Below, piece after piece: positions 21,428 to 30,472 of a stretch of DNA of 63,030 nucleotides. The stretch's first letter is position 1. The number at the start of each line of letters is the position of its first letter. The stretch lies in the NCBI RefSeq assembly GCF_001720165.1, contig NZ_MCRI01000014.1, positions 1 through 63,030 on the forward strand, given 5' to 3'. Made by a program: the position numbers and the translations under genes. Source of the DNA: Methylophaga muralis (GTDB lineage: Bacteria > Pseudomonadota > Gammaproteobacteria > Nitrosococcales > Methylophagaceae). The notes beneath the pieces were generated by a model that searched no databases, was not told the DNA's origin, and saw only the letters and a list, made by a program, of their open reading frames with translations.

Positions 21428-23143
21428 ATGCTCAATATTGAACAAGCCGTTCAACAAAAATTTCCCAACTTTCAACATCAAAAACCCTGGGTCAAAATCC
21501 CAACTTTGGGGTTCCTCCGTAAGATTACCCACGAACAAGAAGTCAATCGTTTCCTTGAACAGCACAAGCAGCTTGAAGGATTTGATTTCATTGATGAAGT
21601 GCTGGATTACTTCAATTTCAGTTACAGCATCAATCATCGTCACCGCAATAATATTCCTGCTACTGGTCGTGTGGTTATTGTCGCTAATCACCCGTTAGGG
21701 GCTTTGGATGGCTTGTGTTTATTAAAGCTGGTGGGTGAAGTGCGACGTGACGTCAAAATCGTCGCTAACGACATGTTGCTGAATTTTTCAGCATTAAGTT
21801 CATTATTTCTCCCGGTTGATAATCTTTCCAAATCCACCCGTAAAAGCAGTGTCGCTCGAATAGTAGAATGCCTGAATAATGATGAGGCTGTGATTGTGTT
21901 TCCTGCCGGCGAAGTTTCACGTATCCGTCCAGGTGGTGTACGGGATGGTAAATGGAACAGCGGTTTTTTAAATTTTGCCAAAAAAACGCAGGCTCCCATT
22001 TTGCCGATATATGTTGAAGCCAGAAATTCTTCACTGTTTTACAGTGCATCAATGGTTTATAAACCGTTATCCGGCATGATGCTGGCGCATGAAATGTTCA
22101 ATAAAAATTCCAAAACTATTGGCATGCGAGTTGGAGAGCCGATTGCTTATCAGCAAATTGAGCAGTTACCTTTAATCAAAGCCGAAAAGGCCAAGTTATT
22201 ACGTCGCCATTTGTATCGACTGGCGAAAGGAAAAAAGCCACTGTTTGTTACCGAGCAAACTATTGCTCATCCACAGGAACGTCGGGCGATTAAAAAGGAA
22301 TTGCAGCAAGCCGAATTGTTAGGTGAAACGGCTGATAACAAAAAGATTTATCTTTTTGATTATCAAGCGAATTCAGCAGTGATACAAGAAATTGGCCGGC
22401 TGCGGGAAATCACCTTTAGACAGGTAGGCGAAGGAACCGGTAAAAAGCGTGACATTGATCATTATGATCGTGATTACCGGCATTTAATTCTCTGGGATGA
22501 GCAGGAGCTGGAGATTGCCGGTGCTTATCGAATTGGTGAAGTCGCACGTATCATGGCTGCTGGTCGTGATATTTATACCAGTGAACTGTTTAAGTTTAAC
22601 CCGGCGATGCAGCAGTATTTTCCGGTGAGTATTGAATTAGGTCGTAGTTTTGTCAGCCCTAAATACTGGGGTAAGCGCAGTTTGGATTATCTGTGGTATG
22701 GCATTGGTGCATATCTAAAACGTTATCCAGAGATCCGTTATCTGTTTGGACCGGTCAGCCTGAGCAATACCTATCCTGATTTTGCCAAGGCGTTGATTGT
22801 CACTTTTTATCAAAAACATTTTGCTGATGCAGAAACACTGGCAAGCGCCAGAGTGCCCTATCTGTTTGATACTGAGATACAGCAGCGGGTTAATGCAACT
22901 TTAGTTCATCAAGATGCTGACACTGACTTTACCGCGATGCGTGAACAATTGGCTCATATGAATGTGAGTGTGCCAACGCTGTATAAACAGTATGCCGATA
23001 TTTGTGAGCCGAGTGGGGTACGGTTTATTGATTTTAATATCGATGCCAATTTCGGCAACTGTATCGATGGTTTGGTAATGGTGGATTTGCATCAGTTAAA
23101 ACCTGCCAAACGTAAACGTTATTTGGGTGAATCAAACGTTTAA
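21428..23143 (+). CDS. olsF: Bifunctional ornithine-lipid synthase, OlsF type
   Basis: Two acyltransferases in one chain of 571 residues. The N-terminal half (about 1-280) is a PlsC/OlsA-like O-acyltransferase with VANHPLGALDG as the His-Asp motif and VFPAGEVSR as the acceptor/phosphate-binding-type motif. The C-terminal half (about 300-560) is an OlsB/hemolysin-like N-acyltransferase (REITFRQVGEGTGKKRDID, HLILWDEQELEIAGAYRIG). Such fusions, first known as OlsF in Serratia, form lyso-ornithine lipid and then acylate it, giving a phosphorus-free membrane lipid; some relatives also accept glutamine. The Pho box upstream fits replacement of phospholipids under phosphate starvation. The stop codon overlaps the convergent ychJ-type gene (shared TTAA). 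Confidence 0.85.
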   Translation: MLNIEQAVQQKFPNFQHQKPWVKIPTLGFLRKITHEQEVNRFLEQHKQLEGFDFIDEVLDYFNFSYSINHRHRNNIPATGRVVIVANHPLGALDGLCLLKLVGEVRRDVKIVANDMLLNFSALSSLFLPVDNLSKSTRKSSVARIVECLNNDEAVIVFPAGEVSRIRPGGVRDGKWNSGFLNFAKKTQAPILPIYVEARNSSLFYSASMVYKPLSGMMLAHEMFNKNSKTIGMRVGEPIAYQQIEQLPLIKAEKAKLLRRHLYRLAKGKKPLFVTEQTIAHPQERRAIKKELQQAELLGETADNKKIYLFDYQANSAVIQEIGRLREITFRQVGEGTGKKRDIDHYDRDYRHLILWDEQELEIAGAYRIGEVARIMAAGRDIYTSELFKFNPAMQQYFPVSIELGRSFVSPKYWGKRSLDYLWYGIGAYLKRYPEIRYLFGPVSLSNTYPDFAKALIVTFYQKHFADAETLASARVPYLFDTEIQQRVNATLVHQDADTDFTAMREQLAHMNVSVPTLYKQYADICEPSGVRFIDFNIDANFGNCIDGLVMVDLHQLKPAKRKRYLGESNV

Positions 23144-23604
23144 GACTGCCCATGACAGCGTTTAAGTTTTTTGCCACTGCCACAAACACAGTTATCGTTA
23201 CGACCAAGTTTTATCGGTGGTAAAAACTCGCCATCCACATAAAACCATTGGCCTTGTTGTCGACTGAATCGGGAGCGTTCGTGTAACTGTCCGATAGGTT
23301 TATCTATATAAAAGGCAATAAACTCGACTTCCGCCTCATCATCAGTTTCAGCGTGATCGACAATGGTTAAACCTAACCACTGCGTGGTTTCCATAGTTTG
23401 CTGCAAATTAAGCAAATCATCCGGTTGTCGTTGCGATGGGTGCAATGTCGCCTGTAAATAGCTGACATTGTGCATTACAAAGGCGCTGTAGCGAGAACGC
23501 ATTAATTGCTCAGCTTTAATTGCAACCTGCTTGCCTTGATGCAGCAAGCCACAACACTCTTCATACACTGATCCACTTTGGCAAGGACAAAGTTGTTTTT
23601 CCAT
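23140..23604 (-). CDS. ychJ: YchJ family SEC-C motif protein
   Basis: 154 residues with a zinc-binding SEC-C-type motif at each end: CPCQSGSVYEECCG near residue 6 and NCVCGSGKKLKRCHG at the C-terminus, around a YchJ (UPF0225) NTF2-like domain (RSRYSAFVMHNVSYLQATLHP). Function unknown; the SEC-C motif in SecA binds zinc and contacts SecB and ribosomes. Its start overlaps the stop of the upstream minus-strand gene by one base. Confidence 0.88.
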   Translation of the reverse strand: MEKQLCPCQSGSVYEECCGLLHQGKQVAIKAEQLMRSRYSAFVMHNVSYLQATLHPSQRQPDDLLNLQQTMETTQWLGLTIVDHAETDDEAEVEFIAFYIDKPIGQLHERSRFSRQQGQWFYVDGEFLPPIKLGRNDNCVCGSGKKLKRCHGQS

Positions 23605-24407
23605 TAGAAAGCAATCTTCATTAAATCAGGGTGTTGAAAGCGATAGTTTAATTTGTTTTTAACTTTTTGATTGCTGATGATTTTGTACTTTATATCGCTT
23701 TCGATATCAAATTCAGGTGGCGATAGACCCATTAATTGCCTTGCATAACTGTAAAATTCACGTTTGCTGGGGTGGGTCTCTGCACAGCCATTAAAGATTT
23801 CTCCCCAGGCTTCCTGTTGCAAAATGGCATCGATAATACCCAGGCAATCATTCAGGTGAATCAGATTCACCGGCGCATCGGCTTGTGGCACACTGCGACC
23901 ATTACGAAAAAATCTGCCGGGATGGCGACGTTCATCAATCAAACCACTAAACCGTAAGATGGTTGTTTCAAAATTCTTATTAGTTTGAAACAGCTGTTCA
24001 ATTTGCCATAACTCGCTATCGTGATTCTCAGCCTGTTCGTCTTCAGTAACTTCGCGGTTAAGATTCTGGTAAACCGAGGTTGAACTGATAAACAAGACCT
24101 TTTGAATTGGTGACGTTTCAATTTGCTGAATAAGCCTGGCAAAGCCGCTGATGTTTTTCGAGGTGATGTTGATAATCAGAATGTCAGCCTGTAAAAATTC
24201 ACCGCTTTCAGCTAATTCATCAATATCAACGATAAACGCGCTGGCACCGCTAGAGGCAATTTCGCTGAAGCGATCATTATGGCGTGTCGAAGCTTTTACG
24301 CTAAAACCTTGTTTATAAAATTGAGTTGCGAGCGGTAAGCCCAACCAGCCGCTGCCTAAAATACTGATAGTGTTAATAACGCTTTCCTTTATTGAAAAAT
24401 CAATCAA
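23604..24407 (-). CDS. NAD(P)-binding epimerase-family protein (YeeZ-like)
   Basis: Rossmann-fold protein of 267 residues with the nucleotide motif GSGWLGLP at residues 18-25, then an extended-SDR-like core: SSTSVYQNLNREVTEDE resembles the Ser/Tyr region of SDR enzymes, with PVNLIHLNDCLGIIDAIL toward the C-terminus. Most like the uncharacterised YeeZ/SDR group; substrate unknown. The frame begins at TTG (24407); no ATG occurs before the Rossmann motif, so the start is unsure. It is divergent from the P-type ATPase with the FNR-type site between them. Confidence 0.75.
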   Translation of the reverse strand: MIDFSIKESVINTISILGSGWLGLPLATQFYKQGFSVKASTRHNDRFSEIASSGASAFIVDIDELAESGEFLQADILIINITSKNISGFARLIQQIETSPIQKVLFISSTSVYQNLNREVTEDEQAENHDSELWQIEQLFQTNKNFETTILRFSGLIDERRHPGRFFRNGRSVPQADAPVNLIHLNDCLGIIDAILQQEAWGEIFNGCAETHPSKREFYSYARQLMGLSPPEFDIESDIKYKIISNQKVKNKLNYRFQHPDLMKIAF

Positions 24408-24424
24408 TATGCCTATTGTGCAGC

Positions 24425-24438
24425 TTGATACAGATCAA
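24425..24438. promoter_or_regulatory. FNR/ANR-type palindrome
   Basis: TTGATACAGATCAA is a perfect match to the FNR consensus TTGAT-N4-ATCAA. It lies 77 bases before the ATPase start codon and 18 bases upstream of the divergent gene's TTG. Distance to a plausible -10 (TACTGT, 24465-24470) puts the site roughly at -45 of the ATPase promoter, near the usual activating position. Confidence 0.7.
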
Positions 24439-24514
24439 AGGAAACCTCTAAGTCTCTTAGGCTTTACTGTAAAACGCGTTATGCTAAGGCTATAGCTGTT
24501 TTAAGGAGTGACCA

Positions 24515-27244
24515 ATGAAGCAAGACATGCAGAGCCAACCCTTTGAAAAATTATGGCATCAGCTTACTTCAGAGGAAAGTTTGTCTGAACTTGATAGCGA
24601 TAAACATGGTTTGGATTCTGAAACTGTTGAACAACGTTTGCAGCAGTTTGGTGCGAATCATTTACCCCGAGCTAAAGGTCGCTCCGCTATCGTCAGGCTG
24701 TTAGCGCAAATGCATAACTTACTGATTTATGTACTGCTTGGTGCGGCGTTTCTCACGGCTTTGCTGGGGCATTGGATAGATTTTTGGGTGATTCTGGCCG
24801 TCGTTATTTTAAATACCCTGATTGGATTTGTTCAGGAAGGAAAAGCCGAAAAAGCGTTGGATGCCATCAAAGACATGCTGGCACCGCATGCTACGGTAAT
24901 TCGTAATGGGCATCGTCTGCGGATCGAGGCCGATAAGCTGGTTCCCGGTGACGTAGTTGTTTTGGAACCTGGTGATAAAGTGCCCGCTGATTTACGACTC
25001 TTCAGTGCAAAAGGTCTGCAAATTCAGGAAGCGGTGTTAACCGGTGAATCGGTCGCAGTGGAAAAACATCCCCAACCCGTAGCAAGTGATGCCGTATTAG
25101 GCGATCGTCTGTGTATGGCGTATTCAGGCACGTTAGTGACCTCTGGACAGGGACATGGTGTAGTTGTTGCGACCGGTGCACATACTGAAATTGGCCGTAT
25201 CAGTGGCATGATTTCGGATATTGAAAACCTCACCACACCCTTATTACAACAAATTTCCGTATTTTCTCGTTGGCTGACGTTGGTGATCATGGTGATTGCC
25301 GCTTTGGTCTTTGCTTATGGTTATTGGCTTAATCAAACGCCGGCTATCGAGATGTTCATGATTGTGGTCGGTGTCGCTGTTGCAGGTATTCCAGAAGGAT
25401 TGCCGGCTATATTGACTATTACCCTGGCAATCGGTGTACAACGCATGGCCAGTCGAAATGCGATTATCCGTCGCTTGCCTGCTGTAGAAACGCTGGGTGC
25501 GGTATCGATTATTTGTTCAGATAAAACCGGTACATTAACCCGTAACGAAATGACGGTATCCGCAGTAGTCAGCTCGGCGAATACCTATAGCATTAGCGGT
25601 GTCGGCTATTCTCCGGCAGGCGAAATTACTTTACAGGAGCAGGCCGTTGAGTTGGAACAACAGCCTACCTTAACAATGCTGCTGCGTTGTGCGGCGCTTT
25701 GCAATGACTCGACATTGAAGCGACGCGATGATGATTGGCTGGCTGAAGGCGATCCGATGGAAGCCGCCATGCTCACTGCAGCGTTAAAAGCGGATTTCAC
25801 GCTGGAAGAGCTTAAACAGTTTTATCCACGGCGGGATGTTATCCCATTTGATACTGCACATCGGTTTATGGCGACATTGCATCATGATCACCAGGGGCAT
25901 GATTTTATTGCTGTCAAAGGTGCACCGGAAAAATTGATTGAGTTATGTCAGTTGCAACGAACTGACAACGGTGATGAACCGGTCGATCAATCCTTTTGGC
26001 ATGCGCAGATTGAAAAGATTGCAGCAGAAGGGCAGCGAGTGTTGGCCGTAGCCACTAAAACTGTTGCGCAACATTCCGGAGAGTTGCAATTTGCCGATTT
26101 AGATCAAGGGTTGGTGTTACTCGGTTTAATTGGATTGATTGACCCACCCCGAGAAGAGGCGATAACAGCTGTCAGTGAATGTCACAAGGCCGGCATTCAA
26201 GTGAAAATGATAACCGGCGATCATGCGGCTACGGCAAGTGCTATCGCTGCCAAACTGGGCTTGCGTTATACGGATACTGTTCTGACCGGACATGAACTGA
26301 CACAGCTTAGTGATGCCGAGTTACAGCATGCGGTGAATCAAACAGATGTTTTTGCCCGAACAGCGCCGGAGCATAAGTTAAGGCTGGTCAGTGCCTTACA
26401 GGCGAATGGTCATGTTGTTGCGATGACTGGAGATGGGGTGAATGATGCTCCTGCATTGAAACGTGCAGATGTCGGTATTGCGATGGGTCATGGTGGCACT
26501 GAAGCGGCCAAGGAAGCCGCTGAGATGGTACTTGCGGATGATAATTTTGCGTCAATTGCCAAAGCAGTACGCGAAGGACGTACGGTTTATGACAACCTGA
26601 AAAAAGCCATCTTATTTTTATTGCCTATTAATGGTGGCGAGTCGTTAAGTATTATCGTAGCAGTCATGGCAGGCATGACATTACCGATTACCCCATTACA
26701 AATACTGTGGATCAATATGGTCAGCTCAATTGCCCTCGCATTATCGTTAGCGTTTGAACCGGGTGAAAAGAATGCCATGCATCGCCAACCACGCCAGCGT
26801 GATGAAAAAATGCTCTCGAGTTTTCTGGTCTGGCGAATCACTTTTGTGTCGTTACTATTTGTGATCGGCGTCTATGGCATGTTTCTATGGACCCAATCTC
26901 AAGGGGCATCTCTAGAACAATCCAGAACTTATGCGGTCAATACCTTGGTCGTTATGGAGGTGTTTTACTTATTTAATGTACGGTGTTTGAGCAGTGCTTC
27001 ATGGTCAATCAAGCAATGGTTCACTTCATATATCGTATTTCTGTCAATTGGTTTGGTTATCATTTTGCAGCTGATATTTACCTATGCACCTTTTATGAAT
27101 ACGCTTTTTGAAACAACTCCTATTAGTTTAGGACATGGCATGGAGATTATTGCGGTAGGCATTGTCATGTATCTGATTTTAGAGATTGAAAAATGGTTGC
27201 GTCGCAGCATAACCAAAAAATATCAAACTGGAACTGCAAACTAA
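24515..27244 (+). CDS. P2-type cation-transporting ATPase
   Basis: 909-residue membrane pump of the Ca2+/Na+,K+-ATPase class. Ordered marks: N-terminal cation-ATPase domain, helices M1-M2, actuator loop TGES at 176-179, M4 with the ion-site motif PEGLPA at 293-298, phosphorylation Asp336 in DKTGTLTRNEMT, nucleotide domain with VKGAPEKL, hinge GDGVNDAP beginning at 639, then a C-terminal block of helices. The M4 motif is of the Ca2+/Mn2+-ATPase kind, so Ca2+ is the likeliest cargo, but the ion cannot be fixed from sequence. AAGGAG at 24503-24508 supports the start. An FNR-type site upstream suggests low-oxygen control. The next gene starts immediately after the stop. Confidence 0.92.
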   Translation: MKQDMQSQPFEKLWHQLTSEESLSELDSDKHGLDSETVEQRLQQFGANHLPRAKGRSAIVRLLAQMHNLLIYVLLGAAFLTALLGHWIDFWVILAVVILNTLIGFVQEGKAEKALDAIKDMLAPHATVIRNGHRLRIEADKLVPGDVVVLEPGDKVPADLRLFSAKGLQIQEAVLTGESVAVEKHPQPVASDAVLGDRLCMAYSGTLVTSGQGHGVVVATGAHTEIGRISGMISDIENLTTPLLQQISVFSRWLTLVIMVIAALVFAYGYWLNQTPAIEMFMIVVGVAVAGIPEGLPAILTITLAIGVQRMASRNAIIRRLPAVETLGAVSIICSDKTGTLTRNEMTVSAVVSSANTYSISGVGYSPAGEITLQEQAVELEQQPTLTMLLRCAALCNDSTLKRRDDDWLAEGDPMEAAMLTAALKADFTLEELKQFYPRRDVIPFDTAHRFMATLHHDHQGHDFIAVKGAPEKLIELCQLQRTDNGDEPVDQSFWHAQIEKIAAEGQRVLAVATKTVAQHSGELQFADLDQGLVLLGLIGLIDPPREEAITAVSECHKAGIQVKMITGDHAATASAIAAKLGLRYTDTVLTGHELTQLSDAELQHAVNQTDVFARTAPEHKLRLVSALQANGHVVAMTGDGVNDAPALKRADVGIAMGHGGTEAAKEAAEMVLADDNFASIAKAVREGRTVYDNLKKAILFLLPINGGESLSIIVAVMAGMTLPITPLQILWINMVSSIALALSLAFEPGEKNAMHRQPRQRDEKMLSSFLVWRITFVSLLFVIGVYGMFLWTQSQGASLEQSRTYAVNTLVVMEVFYLFNVRCLSSASWSIKQWFTSYIVFLSIGLVIILQLIFTYAPFMNTLFETTPISLGHGMEIIAVGIVMYLILEIEKWLRRSITKKYQTGTAN

Positions 27245-27790
27245 ATGAAAAGTGATATTTCAATGAAAAAATTACTGTTGTGTTCTTTACTTGTGGTGAG
27301 CCCAGCTCATGCCAAAGGTATTTTTACTGAGGGTGATGAGCTGTTACTGCAAACCTCTGTCTGGACCAAACATTACAATCCAGAACCGGATCACAATAAT
27401 CATCAGAAAATGATTAATCTTGAATATTATTTTAATGATGAAGTGAAGTTTTTCGTAAATCCAGAACAGACTAGTTGGCGAGATGATGTTCGCTGGTTAG
27501 TGGGCGGGGCGACATTTAAGAACAGTTATGATCAGCAAAGCACCTATGTTTATGGTGGTGGGCGTTATGATTATGCCTTAGGAGAAAACACCAAAGCTTA
27601 TGCCAAACTGACGGCGGGCCTGCTGTATGGTTATCGCGGTGAATATAAGGACAAAATCCCTTTTAACAGTTTGGGGGTGGCGCCTGTTATTTTGCCAGCG
27701 GTAGGTGTGCAACACCGTAGAGTCAATCTGGAGTTGGTCCCTTTTGCTGCGGCGGGTGTAATGATTAACGCGGGTTTTTATTTTCGCTAA
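27245..27790 (+). CDS. Predicted outer-membrane beta-barrel protein, function unknown
   Basis: 181 residues with a signal peptide (MKKLLLCSLLVVSPAHA, cleavage before KG), then alternating polar/hydrophobic strands and a C-terminal Phe-containing end (INAGFYFR) typical of small outer-membrane barrels. The segment YRGEYKDKIPFNSLGVAPVILP resembles a family often misnamed sn-glycerol-3-phosphate transporter and distantly the PagP-like barrels; I do not know its role. Start may be the ATG at 27245, directly after the ATPase stop, or the ATG at 27263, which begins the signal peptide. The TAAATG junction suggests it is translated with the ATPase. Confidence 0.7.
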   Translation: MKSDISMKKLLLCSLLVVSPAHAKGIFTEGDELLLQTSVWTKHYNPEPDHNNHQKMINLEYYFNDEVKFFVNPEQTSWRDDVRWLVGGATFKNSYDQQSTYVYGGGRYDYALGENTKAYAKLTAGLLYGYRGEYKDKIPFNSLGVAPVILPAVGVQHRRVNLELVPFAAAGVMINAGFYFR

Positions 27791-27862
27791 TTTGTGTCGA
27801 TATACAGTAACTTGCAGCCGGTGTATTATGATCGTCCCTTGTAACCGGAGCTTTTAAACCTC

Positions 27863-28891
27863 ATGACTTTGCTTATCGCTTTTGCGGTACTTTCAATTTT
27901 AGTCTCATTTATTTGTTCAATTCTTGAAGCGGCTTTACTCTCTGTCACTCCTAGCTATATAGCGCAACAGAAAGAACACAAACCCAAACTCTACAGCCAG
28001 CTTAATCGACTCAAAGATAAAATCGATCAGCCACTAGCGGCTATTTTGACGCTAAACACGGTCGCCCATACTGTTGGTGCTCTGGGTGTCGGTGCGCAGG
28101 TGACGGTTGTTTTTGGCAATGGCTATCTTGGCATTGCTTCGGTCATTATGACGTTGTTGATCCTTATCCTTTCGGAAATTTTGCCTAAGACTATCGGTGC
28201 AAAATACTGGCGTAGTTTGGCTCCGGTGATGCCGCCTATTTTAAATGCGATGATCTGGTTGTTAAAACCATTTATCTGGGTATCAGATCAGATGATGAAA
28301 CTAATTGGTGGCAAAGAACAACAAGGTGACATCCGCCTTGAAATCAAAGCTATGACCTCATTAGGTAAAGAATTGGGTGAGCTTGATGAGGATGAATCCC
28401 GAGTGATATCCAATATTCTGGATTTACATGAAATCCGCACACGAGACATTATGACTCCAAGAACAGTCTCGGAATATGTGGGGCCTGAAGAGACCATTGC
28501 TGAATTTATAGAGCGCTCCAACGAAGGACAGTTTTCACGTTATCCAGTATTGGATGTCAATGAATCGCCGTTAGGCGTTATTTTTCGTCGTGATGTGATT
28601 GGGGCTGATGAAGCAACTAAAGTTTCAGAAGTGATGAAGCCGATTGTAGTGGTGACCGATCAGAAAGATGTGGAGTCGGTAATGACTTTGCTGATGAAAG
28701 AGCGCCAGCATATGGCGGTTGTATATGATGAATATGGTAGCTGGTTAGGTATTGTGACCATGGAAGATATTTTTGAAACCATTATCGGTAAGTCGATTAT
28801 GGACGAAACTGATGATATTCCGAATATGCGTCGCTATGCCAAAAAGCTCTGGGAAAAACGTCAGCGTCATTCAACGAATCAAACAAACTAA
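27863..28891 (+). CDS. CNNM/CorC-type transporter with DUF21 and CBS domains
   Basis: 342 residues. The DUF21 membrane domain (about 1-150) has four hydrophobic segments and SFICSILEAALLS near the start and LSEILPKTIGAKY, as in CNNM/MpfA/YfjD-type proteins linked to magnesium or cobalt export. A CBS pair follows (about 195-315; RDIMTPRTVSEYV..., MAVVYDEYGSWLGIVTMEDI). The C-terminal transporter-associated domain present in many relatives is missing. GGAG 12 bases before the ATG. It ends one base from the convergent gene. Confidence 0.87.
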   Translation: MTLLIAFAVLSILVSFICSILEAALLSVTPSYIAQQKEHKPKLYSQLNRLKDKIDQPLAAILTLNTVAHTVGALGVGAQVTVVFGNGYLGIASVIMTLLILILSEILPKTIGAKYWRSLAPVMPPILNAMIWLLKPFIWVSDQMMKLIGGKEQQGDIRLEIKAMTSLGKELGELDEDESRVISNILDLHEIRTRDIMTPRTVSEYVGPEETIAEFIERSNEGQFSRYPVLDVNESPLGVIFRRDVIGADEATKVSEVMKPIVVVTDQKDVESVMTLLMKERQHMAVVYDEYGSWLGIVTMEDIFETIIGKSIMDETDDIPNMRRYAKKLWEKRQRHSTNQTN

Positions 28892-28892
28892 A

Positions 28893-30466
28893 TCAACTTA
28901 TTCGTTTTTTGATAAAAAATTTTAAGATCGTAACGACCAAACTAAAAAGACTCAATAAAATCAGCATAACAGGCCAGGGAATCGGATGTGGGGGAGGATT
29001 CACTGGCTCTGTTTGTTTGAGTGCAACAGGAATATCACGTTCTGCCAGTTCAATAGTGACCCAATCATCTCGATCTGCTGGGGCTGTTTCCAGATATTCG
29101 CTGAAACTGTAGATTGGTGCTCCACCCAAAACACGACTTGATGGAATTTGTGGAATCCGGACAAACCATATGGCTTCTATGGATTCTGCGAGTCTCTGTT
29201 CATATGCGGTTAAAGAGCGCGGAGATTCAGTGGCGGTTAACCGTAATAAATCCTCTCCTATGGCATCAAACGCAACCGCTGGTAACAACCGTGTCGTTTC
29301 AGTCGTCAGGTAGTCGTAAATCTGTCTGGCTGCATCCAGATCTGCTTCAGTTAGCGCTGTATAAAAATAAGCACCAATCGCCATGATATAACCGTTTATG
29401 CCACGGTGCGGCACTTTCCAACCCAAAGCCCGCAAAGTATCAATGGTGATTCCGGCACAGTTCGCATCGGCATGGTTATAAATAAAGTTATGCCGATAGA
29501 AATGGTTCATCACTTGATTAATGGACTGCTGAAATTCAGCAGCAGGTAGGCCATCTTTGAGCGTCGCAACCACCATGTAGGATGGGCGGTAATAGTTTTG
29601 ACCAGCGTTTAAATCGGCCAGATAGTTATCCATTGGTGTCACAGCAGCGATGATTGCTTTCTCACTGACGGTATCCAGATTGTAAAAATTGGTTACTAAC
29701 CAGTCATGGTAACTGCCATCAGCGTTAAATTGCCCAGTGACGCCAGCAAAATGGCCGGCTAATGCTTCATCATCGTCTCCCTGGGCACCATTCAGCATTA
29801 AACCGAATACGGCCTTACCGGCTGATTCTAAAGCGGCTCCTGGTTCACGTTCCCATAACAGACGGCTTTGATGTGGTAGCTCAACACCGCCATCGTCAGC
29901 CTGTACCAATGTTTGCAAATCCTCATCATGGTTGAGCGCCAAGAGTTGATAGTTGGTGATGGCAAAATCCAGCGGCCATACCGTTCGTGCAATGAACTCA
30001 CCGTCAATGGATTTACCACGCAGACGAATATCTCGCTTTTTAAAGAACTCAGAAGTGTCCTGATTCCAGAATGAGCGATTTTCAGGGATCTTGGCAACGG
30101 TTTTAAACCGATTTTCTGTCCATCAGCTGTAATAATAGAATGACCTGAGTCATCAAAACTGGCCTGCTCGATTAAGTCAGGTGAAGCAATCCATATCGGT
30201 ATGTCATCGTTAATTACCGGCAGCTCTTGCAACCATTTAGGTAACGTTACTGCAGAGGAGGGAGCTGTTCGAACCGGCGTAATGATTTCATTCTCGAAAT
30301 ACCATTTTGCTTGAGGTGAAAGATTACAAGATGCACAAGCACCACTGGTCAGTTGTAACTGAACCGTTTCTTCAGTGGCGGCATCAAAAAAGGTGATTGG
30401 CTGAGCATAGGCATAGCTGCTGCCCAGCCACAAAATCAGGGCGTGTGATAAAAATGACATGCGCAA
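28893..30466 (-). CDS. Unknown secreted, membrane-anchored protein, split by a frameshift
   Basis: Two overlapping minus-strand frames (start at 30466; continuation ending at 28893) form one gene. Adding one A to the AAAA run (T run at 30112-30115 on the plus strand) joins ...ITADGQK to NRFKTVAKIPENRSFW... and makes 525 codons, exactly divisible by three. The product would have a signal peptide (residues 1-21), a small CxxC pair (CASCN), a large periplasmic region with YNHADANCAGITIDTLRALGW, and one C-terminal helix followed by KKRIS. The HxxxNC motif looks like a cysteine-nucleophile or DUF4105-like site, but I cannot assign a family. Neighbouring minus-strand gene upstream begins only 7 bases away. 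Confidence 0.72.
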
Positions 30467-30472
30467 AGCATA

